Shown here: piece by piece, positions 8,682 through 17,592 of the stretch
How positions within the stretch are numbered: the stretch's first letter is position 1
How the letters are laid out: the number at the start of each line of letters is the position of its first letter
Assembly: GCF_022539665.2 (NCBI RefSeq)
Contig: NW_026712529.1
Span: forward strand, 1-23,118
DNA length: 23,118 bases
Origin: Daphnia carinata
Taxonomy: Eukaryota; Arthropoda; Branchiopoda; Diplostraca; Daphniidae
Direction of reading: 5' to 3'
Notes under the pieces: model-generated
Told to the model about the DNA's origin: nothing
What the model saw: the letters and a program-made list of their open reading frames with translations, nothing else
The model's database searches: none
Program-made: the position numbers and the translations under genes

Positions 8682-9628
8682 ATGGCAACTGGAGTGTTTT
8701 CTTCAAAAGATGTGTCTCATGTTTCAAAATTTAACGGTACAAATTTTTCATTTTGGAAGTTTCAAATAACCCTCATTCTAGGGCAACATGAGTTGTGTGA
8801 TATTGTGCTTGGTAAGTCAACAAAACCAGCACCTTTGCCTGCTGGCAGTGATGCAGTTCTGATTGCTGCACGAGACAAAGAAATCATGTTGTGGAACAAG
8901 AAGGACAATTCAGCTCGTTGCTTCATTGTCTCCACCATTGAAGAACAGGCACAAAGATCACTGATTAATTGCAAAACTGCTCATGAAATGTGGACCAGAT
9001 TGAAATCTCAACACGAGCAAAATTCTGAAGAAAATAAGCACTACTTGTTACAGAAGTTCTATGCATATGAATATAAAGAAGGTGGTAACGTTACCAGTCA
9101 TATAACTGCAATTGAAACAATGGCAACAGATTTAAGCGATCTTGGAATCTCATTGCCACCAGAACAAGTAATTGGAAAGATTATCATGACTTTGCCACCA
9201 AGTTATAGGCACTTTCATTCTGCATGGAACAATGTTGAAAGCAACAAGAAAACAGTTGCATTATTAACATCAAGACTTAAAGCGGAAGAAACTCTTCATT
9301 AGTTTCAAGAACTCGGAACGGCTGACAAAAGTGATTCAGCTCTTTTCTCGCGAAACCAGAAGGAAAAATCAAGTTTTAGGGAAACAAATCTTACAACAAG
9401 CCTGGAAATGGAGATCAAAGAAAGCCATGTGGCTTCTGCAAAAAGAATGGTCACAAGTCAGGCCATCGTGAAGAAGATTGTTGGAGAAAAGCTTCATATA
9501 TCCAAGGAAGACGAGATGCTGGCGATACAGCCTACGCTGCAACCAATTCTGGCCATACTAAACAAACAAATCCATCTAATACTCCAAGCAGTGATGACGA
9601 CTATGCATTTGCCTCAAACATCCCTGAA
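8682..9628 (+). pseudogene. gag: Copia gag, nonsense codon and frameshift
   Basis: The ATG at 8682 opens 206 codons typical of Copia Gag (KFNGTNFSFWKFQI near the start, then a long helical region to ALLTSRLKAEETLH). The reading stops at TAG 9300-9302, where a Lys codon one base away would read on. The frame stays open beyond it, then a G seems lost from a run at about 9379-9382. In the new frame a zinc knuckle appears (CGFCKKNGHKSGHREEDC, 9428-9481). The spacing after the first His is longer than the usual C-x2-C-x4-H-x4-C. Gag would form the virus-like particle. The end given is where the protease part begins. Confidence 0.85.
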
Positions 9629-10255
9629 ATGGACAAGCATGAATGGTATGCGGATTCCGGGGCAACATCTCATATGACGGACAAACGGTATTTCTTTGAA
9701 ACATTCCACTCTATCAAACCGGGTAATAGGACAGTTCGAGGTATTGGCAAAGACAATGCCTTACTTTCTGCTCATGGCATAGGGAACATCCGCATTAAGA
9801 GTAAAGTCGGTGGAAAATGGTCATTAGGAACTATTCATAATGTTTTATATGTTCCTAATCTCGATGCTAATTTATTTTCCATTGGAGTTGCAACCCAACG
9901 GCGAATCACTGCTACCTTTCAAGACGATCGAGTAACCTTGTCAAAGAATGGAAAAAATGTTGCATCAGGCACTCGTTCAGGAGAAAAATTATATCGAATG
10001 GACTTTGTTGTATCAGAACCAACCATGGAGACAAAGGATTTTGCTGCTGTTGCACGAGATGGAAACATTCAACTGTGGCATGAAAGACTTGGCCACGTCA
10101 ACTTTCCAACCATCAAGAAGATGCAATCATTGTCGCTGGTTGAGGGAATGAAATTAACTTTCGGCTGTCAAGATACATCGATTTGTGAAGGGTGCATTAT
10201 GGGCAAACATCATCGCCAACCATTCCCAAAGGATGGTCGCACCCGTGCTACAAGA
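9629..10255 (+). pseudogene. Copia protease and pre-integrase domain, truncated
   Basis: In frame with the zinc knuckle comes the aspartic protease (WYADSGATSHM, catalytic DSG near 9653-9661; later VLYVPNLDANLFSIG). Next is the GAG-pre-integrase zinc-binding domain (LWHERLGHVN, then CEGCIMGKHH). Right after QPFPKDGRTRAT the integrase DDE core should start. Instead the sequence jumps to its far end in another frame. The ORF continues to 10489 only as out-of-frame reading. Confidence 0.88.
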
Positions 10256-12375
10256 ATTGGACACCTTATGAACATTGGTTCAACAGCAAACCGGATCTCT
10301 CCCATCTTAGAGTTTTTGGATGTGATGCATATTTACATGTGCCTAAAGAAGAACGTTCCAAGTTTGAATCCAAGAGTCTCAAGTGTTGTTTTGTTGGTTA
10401 TGCAGATACGCAAAAAGGCTTTCGCTTGTGGGATCCAGCTAATCGTAAAGTTAAGATCGGACGAGATGTACGATTTGACGAACAATTGAGTTCAAAACAA
10501 AGAAGCGGTACTGAGAGTTTTAGCGATCCAATCACCCCAGTTGAGTTTGAAGTGGGCGGGGATTTGCAAGTGTCCACTGGACGTGCCGCCGAGTTTAACT
10601 CTCTGCCTGGGGAGACTCTTGATAATGTTAAAACAACAGAAGATGCCAATGAACACGAAGAACCTTTTCATGGCTTTGAAAGTACTGATACACCAGACAA
10701 CGAAACTAGAACACGTCAATCTACACGGATCATCAAAAAACCACAAAGACTGATAGAAGATACAAATTTTCTAAGTTTTGATCAGCATGTCCCACAAGTC
10801 CTTGATGAACCACAAACGTACGAAGAAGCAATGAACGGCCCTCAAGCAAATCAATGGAAAATTGCAATGCAGGAAGAACTCAACTCACTAAAAATCAACA
10901 ACACCTGGAGGATGACCAGCCTACCACCAGAGAGGAAGCCAATCAAGAACAAATGGGTGTACAAAGTAAAGTACTCTACGGATGGACAAATCCAACGTTT
11001 CAAGGCACGCTTGGTTGCCAAAGGTTTCTCCCAGAAAGAGGGCATTGACTACAATGAGACTTATGCTCCTGTGGTTCGCCATGAGTCACTTCGGATGGTA
11101 ATTTCTATTGCAGCAGCAAAAAATCTTGAAATCCTTCAACTTGATGTGAAGACGGCTTTTCTTCACGGTGACCTCAAGGAAGAACTGTACATGGAGCAAC
11201 CCGAGGGTTTCGGAGACACAAGTAGGCCAAGTGATGTCTGTCATTTGCTAAAGAGTATTTATGGTTTAAAACAAGCCTCTCGTTCATGGAACGAAAAATT
11301 TGATCAATTTCTTAAAACCTTTGGATTTATCAAGAGCTCAGCGGATCCTTGCGTCTATTTTCAAGGCCAAGGTGAATCTGAAATGATCCTTACACTCTGG
11401 GTTGATGATGGACTGCTCTGCGGTACACACCGAGCTCTACTGAATGAAGTGGTCAGACAACTTAACAAAAACTTCGAAATCACATCAGGAGAAGTCGATT
11501 GCTTTGTTGGCATCTCTATCAAACAAAACAGGATTCAACACACAATCCAACTTAGCCAGCCTCATTACATCAAGAGAATCCTGAAACGCTTCAAGATGGA
11601 AAACTGTGACTCAAAAGTCGTACCGGCCGATCCCTACACAATCCTCTCATCGGAAGGCAATGATGGTGAAACGGTTTGCGCCGATCAACAGTTATATCAA
11701 GAAGCAGTGGGGAGTTTGATGTTTATTATGGTATGCACTCGTCCTGACATAGCATTTGCTGTGGGGCAGGTTGCCCAATTTTGTCAGAATCCGAAGAAAG
11801 CCCATTGGAATGCAGTAAAAAGGATTATGGCTTATCTACGTGGAACCTATAACTATGGAATTGTCTACAGAGGTGACAGAGGTACGAATGAGTCGAATCG
11901 CCTGACCATCTACTCAGATGCTGACTATGCTGGCAACGTGGACACTAGGCGTTCCATATCTGGTTATCTCCTTGTGCTCAATGGAGGTCCTGTATCCTGG
12001 GCCAGTCGCAAACAACAGTGTATCTCTCTTTCGACAACGGAGGCGGAATTTGTAGCCATGTGCGAGTCAACAAAGGAATTGATATGGATGCGTCGACTAC
12101 TTGCAAGTGTTGGATGTGAACAAACTGGTCCATCGACTCTCTACTGTGACAACCAGGGTGCTATCAAGTTAGTACACAATCCGGAATTTCATCGTCGGAC
12201 GAAACACATTGATGTGAAGTATCATTTTATTCGCCAGCAGTTCCAAGAACGATCCGTAAATGTGGATTATGTCAACACAAAGTTTAAACTGGCAGATCTT
12301 CTCACTAAGCCCTTAGGAGGTCCTATTTTTCGGGAAATGCGGAGCAAGATTCAAGTTCTTCCATGTTCGGTTTGA
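10250..12375 (+). pseudogene. pol: Copia pol: integrase tail, reverse transcriptase, RNase H
   Basis: A frame open from before 10192 to TGA at 12373-12375 starts with the C-terminal end of integrase (NWTPYEHWFNSKPDLSHLRV, FVGYADTQKGFRLWD). It continues through an acidic linker (about 10480-10800) into an apparently intact Copia reverse transcriptase (NKWVYKVKY, ARLVAKGFSQKEGIDY, QLDVKTAFLHGDL, catalytic WVDD near 11399-11410). RNase H follows, with acidic residues in YSDADYAG, TTEAEFVA and LYCDNQGA and the end motif LADLLTKPLGG. RT and RNase H show no lesion. It lacks its own start codon and is cut off from the protease frame by the deletion. Confidence 0.9.
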
Positions 12376-12382
12376 GTGGGGA
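12376..12382 (+). other. Copia polypurine tract
   Basis: GTGGGGA, just after the pol stop and directly before the 3' LTR, is where plus-strand DNA synthesis would be primed. Confidence 0.75.
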
Positions 12383-12552
12383 TATTGAAATATTGCGATG
12401 TTTTATGCAAACCTCAAGGTTGCCGTTTAGCAACACCTAGAGTGACTGTACTGTTTTAATGTGTGAGTGACCTAAAGGGAGCATCACGTGGAAATACAAA
12501 ACTCAGTTGTTGCAAAGTGAAGTATTATAGTATTCAATTTAATATTCCAACA
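12383..12552 (+). repeat. Copia 3' LTR, 170 bp
   Basis: It reads identical to the 5' LTR over all 170 bp, including the unusual TA start. Confidence 0.92.
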
Positions 12553-12557
12553 GCAAT
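12553..12557. repeat. Target-site duplication GCAAT (right)
   Basis: This is the right copy of the 5-bp duplication made on Copia insertion. Removing Copia and one copy restores the 81-nt intron 1. Confidence 0.9.
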
Positions 12558-12607
12558 TTTGTTGGTTTGTTTTTTAGCTTTTTTGTGAAAAAAATTAGTT
12601 TGATTAC

Positions 12608-12734
12608 CCAAAGCAGCAATAACTAAAGATTCAAAGAGAAAGGCTTCGTCTCGGTTCCGTTGTTAGAGCAAAACACTGTCCGGTCCCTGTCCATTAATTT
12701 TATGCCAAATCTTGTAACATTTTCCCATAGCCAT
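12608..12734 (-). pseudogene. Synaptojanin pseudoexon 1 (start codon, Sac N-terminus)
   Basis: It starts MAMGKCYKIWHKI, comparable to the MAFCKGFRVYQK type of start in animal synaptojanins, and continues to FLFESLVIAALG. An in-frame TAA at 12663-12665 replaces a codon where Glu is expected. The donor GTAATC at 12607-12602 opens intron 1, which without Copia would be 81 nt. Confidence 0.8.
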
Positions 12735-12831
12735 TTTCGTGATCTAAATTTCAAAATACTACCTGGTCGATTGTATTTAGAATGTCATTAGCTAATGTGC
12801 GACTTCGAATCAGTTAGTACGTCAGGTGTGA

Positions 12832-12999
12832 TTCCTTCTGCTCAAATCAATTGAAATCAGCTGTGATAGTCCAAATGGTACCGTGTTTATTGTGTATACT
12901 TGGAACGTTGAACGCTATGGCGAGGAAATCACCGTGGAAATCGAGGCGCCATCAATTGTGGAAACCACCACTGGAAGGGTTTTCGCGGAACAAATTTGA
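12832..12999 (+). other. Exon-like ORF, unrecognised
   Basis: On the plus strand, about 100 bp from the synaptojanin start and divergent from it, a frame reads CDSPNGTVFIVYTWNVERYG, then EEITVEIEAPSIVETTTG, and ends at TGA 12997-12999. An acceptor-like pyrimidine stretch and AAATCAG precede position 12861. The alternation of Val, Ile, Thr and Glu is like beta-sheet protein, but I recognise no family. It may be a terminal exon or chance. Confidence 0.3.
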
Positions 13000-13444
13000 T
13001 GAAATCGTGGAATATTTTATCATACGGATAAGATGAAGATGAAGAGCAAGAAGGTGGGGGTTCCCATCAGTTATCTTATAATAATAGAAAGATACAACTA
13101 GACAATTTGAAAACTATTTATATTTTTTAAATCAAAATGAAAATTCAAATAAAGTTCATTAAACGATTTCTTACGAAATTCATTTATTGACACTAAAAAC
13201 GAATCACTGTTCGGGACTCCCGCAACTTCTTACAAACGCAGTTTTCGTGCAGAAAGACACGTATAAAGCACTTGTGTGTGCCTCTGCTTATTGGAGCCGT
13301 GGTGGCCATCTCGTGATCCAGTTGTGAGTCGCGGTTCACAACGCATTGCGTCACCGTTACGGTTCCCGTGAGTTGAGTTTCACCCTGCTACGCCATATGA
13401 GGTGTCATCGGCATGCGTCTGGAACAAACTCATGTAATAAGGTG

Positions 13445-13511
13445 CTAGGCAATACTGAGATGTCTAATCATCACGATATGCCTTCAAACGGTGAAGAAAC
13501 AAGTAAAAGGG
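13445..13511 (+). repeat. 67-bp direct repeat, copy 1
   Basis: It matches 13958-14024 without gaps, with 6 differences by reading. It contains an ATG followed by SNHHDMPSNGEETSKR in one frame. That frame runs only to 13540. Confidence 0.8.
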
Positions 13512-13957
13512 CCTCTCGATGCGTTGAGATTGAGCATTGAGAACCTAACCGGATTTACACTTCTTCCATAACCGCCTTGACGAACAGTAAAGCTTGTTCA
13601 AAGTATCTGATGGCCTATAGACTAGGCTTCTTTGGGAGGGATCATCAAGTTGATAGTATCAGCTTGGTGGTGTTGGTTGATTCTCCTGTTAGAAGAAATC
13701 TACCCTAGTGGTGATGAAGTTCATCTACCTAAATTAAGTCACAGATGCTTTGGATGCGGGGCTTTAGTAGTTACGTAACGTAGCCTGTTGAAGTCAAGGA
13801 GCACTTTTTACCACTATGAATACAGGGCCTTGCGTTAAAAACCCGTGCAAGTTCAGAGACGGAAAACACTGTATTTTACGACCCTCCTGTAGTTTAAGCG
13901 AAAGTTTATCCTATTGTGGAGTTAACAGAATAACAGTCGGTAAGGATTACTACGATA

Positions 13958-14024
13958 CTAGGTAATATTAATATGTCTTATCATCACGATATGCCTTCAA
14001 ACGGTGATGAAACAAGTAAAAGGG
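13958..14024 (+). repeat. 67-bp direct repeat, copy 2
   Basis: This is the second copy, 513 bp downstream. The same frame reads MSYHHDMPSNGDETSKR and stops a few codons later. The changes between copies are few and the frame is kept, but no larger ORF surrounds either copy. Confidence 0.8.
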
Positions 14025-14195
14025 GGGTTTGAAGCCAATTGCGGAGGGCACATGTTTCCCTTTTTATCACTTACACACGATGTAAACCTTTTCAAAAACT
14101 CGAAAGAATCTGATTTAAATTTTGTTCCTATTACATTTTAGTTTTCAGAAAGTCAGTGGTCGACAATCATGAATAACATTCACTTGTGGGCTATT

Positions 14196-14560
14196 CTAGT
14201 TGCCCATTTGGGACATAGTGTAGTGTTCAGCAGCCTTTGTGCTGTAGTAAGATGGGACAACAAGTTGTGGTGTAGTAGGTAGGATCCACATAGTACAAAG
14301 AGCAGCCTTGCTGTAGTAACTTGGGGCAGCGTAGAATTTCGGGGCTTCAGTGTAGTAGGTTGTCTCAGCGTAATAAGATGGAGTAGCTGCGATATAGCAT
14401 GTTACGGAGCTACGTAATACTTGGGCGCCTCTGTAGTGGTGTAGTACAACGCACTTGTCGTGTAGCTCGGAGCAGAGTAATATATTATGGCCTCAATGTA
14501 GTAAGCCGGAGAAGCGTAGATTGTGGTGTAATACTACGAGCGCGAATAGCCATTAGTATA
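14196..14560 (-). pseudogene. YYTT-repeat protein relic (minus copy)
   Basis: The minus strand reads Tyr-rich repeats such as YYTTIYASPAYYIEA and YYTTTEAPKYYVAP, then a TAA and a frame change near 14400, then ATPSYYAETTYYTEAPKFY and PSYYSTKAAEHY, ending at TAG 14196-14198. A TAG also precedes the first visible repeat, and no signal peptide is found. Repeats of the type YYTTTYAAPSYYTEAPKYY are, as I recall, common in Daphnia secreted or structural proteins of unknown role. It is broken as read. Confidence 0.7.
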
Positions 14561-14596
14561 AGTACACTAGTGAACGAAGAGGCGTGTAACAACGAG

Positions 14597-14695
14597 GGAT
14601 ACCAGTGAGCGAACCAAGAGGTAATAGAAAATAAAAAAAAGAACGTGATAGAGTGGGCGATACCAGTGAGTGAAATAAAAGGCAATGGGAAAAAA
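14597..14695. repeat. Imperfect tandem pair, about 61-bp period
   Basis: GATACCAGTGAG followed by a similar A-rich tail occurs at 14598-14632 and again at 14659-14695. Confidence 0.5.
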
Positions 14696-15182
14696 ATTGT
14701 GCGATTCCTCCTATAGCTGGCGATTGAGGTTGGGTTTAATAGTCGTTTGATTTTTAGTTGGGAGGAAAAGAAGGAACCTTTCGTTTCACAGGAAGCCAGT
14801 AAATAGAAGAAGGTAGGCATGGCGTAAAATAAATCTATCTTTTTAATGTTTAAGGCGGCTAAAAGTATCCATTATGGGTGCATCTTAATCACAGAGGTAA
14901 TGTAAACGAACTGCTCAGACATGGTAAAAATGTAACGTAGCTCAATCCCAGCGGTAACCTTTCGAGGTTGAAACTGAAACGTGAGACAATATGACAGAAG
15001 AAAAAAAAAGAAAAAGGGATAAAAATAAGGCAGCGGCCATCATTATTATCATATTAAAAATTATTATCATTATTAGAAAAAAACAAGAGAAGGAGTAAAG
15101 TAATAAAAAAACGAGATTACGTCATAGCTGTTTTTCATTATTAGTTTATTTCAGCAAATTCGCTATTTAATACCAAGGTTTA
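14696..15182. other. No gene recognised; A/T-rich simple sequence
   Basis: This lies upstream of cuticle gene A and includes A-runs and ATTATTATC-type simple sequence near 15035-15080. I find no copy of the TATA/initiator block seen upstream of genes B and C, and no ATGAAA/GCT-type first exon. Confidence 0.5.
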
Positions 15183-15849
15183 TTGAAAGAGGAACCTCTT
15201 CGACTTGCCGCTGTTCCATCCAGCTACAAGCCGGAATACAAGGCACCCAGCTACCCAGCCCCAAGCTACCCTGCACCAAAGTACCCTACTCCTAGCTACC
15301 CCGCACCGGCCTACCCTGCATCAGCCTATCCTGCACCAGCCTACCCTGCACCAGCCTACCCCGCACCAGCTTACCCTACTCCCAGCTACAACAAGGATAA
15401 CAAATACGCTGGTATCACCATCACCAGCCAATCTGACGAGCGCAATCTCGATGGCAGCAGCCAATGGAGGTGAATCTATTTCATACTTTATACTCATCAT
15501 TTTAAGAACTAAAGATAACCATAAGGCAAATTTTATTATTTCAACCCATAGCTATGCCCAGTCTGACTACACCACTCGCGAAGAGTCTCAGGTCCAGAAG
15601 AAGATGCAAGGAGTCACCTACGATTCCTACGGCAAAGAATCGTACGGTGAAGTCCTAGGCAACACTAACAAAGGATCCTCTTACTGGGTTTCCCCTGAAG
15701 GCCAGAAGTTCACTTTGACCTGGGCCGCTGATGAAGCCGGTTTCCAGCCCAAAGGTGATCACTTGCCCGTCGCCCCCGTCCACGAATATGAGCTCCCTGT
15801 TGCCGCTGTTCACATCCCTTTCAACGGCAAAGGCTATAAGATTTACTAA
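15183..15849 (+). CDS. Cuticle protein A, RR chitin-binding, 5'-truncated
   Basis: Two exons are visible. The first (to 15469) reads LAAVPSSYKPEY, then a run of SYPAP/AYPAP repeats, then NKDNKYAGITITSQSDERN and the start of the chitin-binding domain (DGSSQW). An 82-nt intron (15470-15551, GT...CATAG) follows. The second exon (15552-15849) gives SYAQSDYTTREESQVQKKMQ, GSSYWVSPEGQKFTLTWAAD and AGFQPKGDHLPVAPVHEYEL, and ends GKGYKIY at TAA 15847. This is an RR-type (Chitin_bind_4) domain that binds chitin in the exoskeleton. The repeat and domain parts have no lesion. However, the signal peptide coded in genes B and C is missing: only its last residues (LAAVPSS) remain after a TAA at 15165. Either exon 1 is remote or the gene is a 5'-truncated copy. 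The start given is the open frame, not a proven start. Confidence 0.75.
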
Positions 15850-16800
15850 ATTATATAAAATCCTGTCTGAACACATTATTTAAATTTCTGTACTGAATGC
15901 ACTGACATTCTTGTATTATCGGTACAAAAAATACATGTTAATATGAATGTCAATCTAAAATCACGTCAGAAAAGTGTGGGTTTGTGCGTCGTAGCCGTAT
16001 TAACTTTAACCACATTTTATAATCGACGTGGGCACCTATAGTTTCTTCCATTTAGAAATAAGTGTTGGTTCCCAATGCAACCAACCCACGTAGTCGCAAT
16101 TTAAAGTTATTCAAACTGTTCCGATCCTTAAGTCACTCTTTCACCCATTATCGCCTTGGAATTATCATCAGATTTATCACTGAAATTCGAGTGATTAACT
16201 TAACCTGTATAGATATTTACGAACAGGCTTCTATTAATAAAATTATTTTCATGGAAGAAAAACAATTTTACGTAAAAAATGTTATGATAGATGAATTGTT
16301 TAGTGTAACCAGCATTCGTAACGGGAATCTACCAGTCCCCCTAGAAAATTAGGAAACTTCTCTTCAGTTTGCCGCTAGGTGGCAGGTAAACCGCACATTC
16401 ACGGATATCTTCTAATTTTTTAGTCGTCTGCTGTGTATTCTATATTGTCACATCAGTAATTCTTCAGGAGTACACCAGTCGCACTTAAAAGCTAAAGTCA
16501 AGTCAAGTCAATTCTTCAGGAGCAAACAACAATCAATGGTATTTGCAACATTATCATTTATTGCTTTTAGCCAACAATCAAGCCAAAGGTATTCTTTACT
16601 CCGCCATGCATTAAATGAAGCTGTGCGTGAGACCTGCGTTCGAATGTGTGCAAATCGACAAAATTTGTGCTCACACAGAGAAGTAACGTCTTTCAAACTG
16701 TTCATGCCCTGCGTGATAACGGTAAACGGATATGAAGACATATCATACTTTTATTTCACATCAGCAAATTAAACTTGCATAGTACATTAATATTTCAATC
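15850..16800. other. Region between convergent cuticle genes A and C, no gene recognised
   Basis: It is A/T-rich. Short ORFs on both strands overlap at 16062-16352 and 16508-16772 without a domain I recognise. ATTCTTCAGGAG occurs twice (about 16458 and 16511) near a small AAGTC repeat (16496-16508). Confidence 0.5.
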
Positions 16801-17531
16801 TTAATAGCCAAGATCAGTTTGTGAATAAGGAAGAGCAGGTGCAACCTGGAGTTCATATTTGGAACAGGAGCAACTGGGAGCTCATAGATATGGACAGGAG
16901 CGACAGGCAAGTGTTCACCGTTAGGCTGGAATCCAGCAGTCCACGTTGAAGTAAACTTCTGGCCTTCAGAGGAAACCCAGTAAGATGACCCTTTGGTGGT
17001 GTTGGCTAGGACTTCGCCATTAGTTTCTTTTCTGTAAGAGTCGTAGGTAATTCTTTGCATTTTCCTCTGAACTTGACATTCTTCAGGGGTAGTGTAGTCA
17101 GACTGGGCATAGCTTTAGGTTGGAAAAATAAATTTTTTTTAATGTGAGTGTCTTTAATCCCTTTGTTAATAAGTGTAAAACATGAAATGTACTTACTTCC
17201 ATTGGCTGCTGCCATCGATGTTGCGCTCGTCGGATTGACTGGTGATGGTAATGTCAGCGTACTTGTTATCCTTATTGTACCTAGAAGCAGAATAGAGGAG
17301 TAGAGTAGCTGTTAGTTTTGTATTCCAGCTTGTAACTGGATGGTAGGGCAGTAGCAACAGCCAAAACTGCGAAAACAAAATATTCGTTTTTCAATAAGTG
17401 ATGAAATTGTGAACTGTCACAAACGACACAAGGCGGGCGTGATACGCAACTTCCACGAGAGCGATACACAAACAATAGTTCAAAACAAATGGAAAAATAT
17501 CTAAAAAAATATCTATGCTGACCAGTTTCAT
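16801..17531 (-). pseudogene. Cuticle protein C pseudogene, RR chitin-binding
   Basis: It is homologous to A and B but on the minus strand. Exon 1 is ATGAAACTG (17523-17531), coding MKL, with a GT donor. Exon 2 gives a signal peptide end (FAVLAVATALPSSYKLEY), a shortened repeat with a frame change, and NKDNKYADITITSQSDERN, to 17197. An 84-nt intron (17113-17196) follows. Exon 3 (from 17112) reads SYAQSDYTTPEECQVQRKMQ, GSSYWVSSEGQKFTSTWTAG and FQPNGEHLPVAPVHIYEL. Damage: the exon 2 acceptor AG equivalent to that of gene B is changed, the repeat is out of frame, three residues (DDA in gene B) are missing before GFQP, and the tail is frameshifted. In the shifted frame a plausible end (ELQVAPALPYSQTDLGY) reaches TAA at 16801. 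Confidence 0.82.
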
Positions 17532-17550
17532 GTTGGCTATTGTGGAAGGC

Positions 17551-17592
17551 TTAAACAACTGATGACTTCAATGGGTTCCAAATAGTTTTATG
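17551..17592 (-). promoter_or_regulatory. Core promoter of cuticle gene C
   Basis: On the minus strand CATAAAAC (17585-17592) lies about 30 nt before an arthropod-type initiator TCAGTTGTTTAA (17551-17562), with +1 A at about 17560. The initiator block matches that of gene B. Confidence 0.6.

Larger units (their letters stand above)
8438..12552 (+). mobile_element. Copia-type LTR retrotransposon, internally deleted
   Basis: This 4115-bp element has two 170-bp LTRs that read as identical, a 5-bp target duplication, a half-tRNA primer site, gag, protease, part of integrase, reverse transcriptase and RNase H, then a polypurine tract. Protease before integrase before RT is the Ty1/copia order. 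Identical LTRs mean a recent insertion. Gag has a nonsense codon and a frameshift, and the integrase catalytic core is deleted, so it cannot be autonomous as read. Confidence 0.95.
6195..12734 (-). pseudogene. Synaptojanin pseudogene, unprocessed, split by Copia
   Basis: Synaptojanin dephosphorylates phosphoinositides at nerve endings through an N-terminal Sac domain and a central inositol 5-phosphatase domain, followed by an RRM-like domain and a proline-rich tail. The exons here follow that order on the minus strand, from an ATG at 12732-12734 to the start of the RRM-like domain near 6195, separated by introns with GT-AG ends. Retained introns show a genomic duplicate, not a retrocopy. It carries at least six nonsense codons (12663, 8180, 8047, 7021, 6838, 6506), several frameshifts and an 8-bp insertion. 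It also lacks about 65 Sac residues, most of the Sac/5-phosphatase junction, and the part of the 5-phosphatase around GDFNYR. The Copia element sits in intron 1. The functional parent must be elsewhere. Confidence 0.88.
13000..14195. other. No gene recognised
   Basis: Only short ORFs and a 67-bp direct repeat (listed separately) are visible here. There is no convincing exon, RNA gene or mobile element. Confidence 0.55.

Noticed and set aside
15240-15390. CRISPR-like or satellite array from the regular AYPAP repeat
   Set aside because: The short repeats are in frame and code for the Pro/Tyr-rich part of a cuticle protein, with no spacers.
16508-16772. Overlapping ORFs on both strands as genes
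   Set aside because: They are mutually antisense, of ordinary composition, with no domain, promoter or splice pattern.
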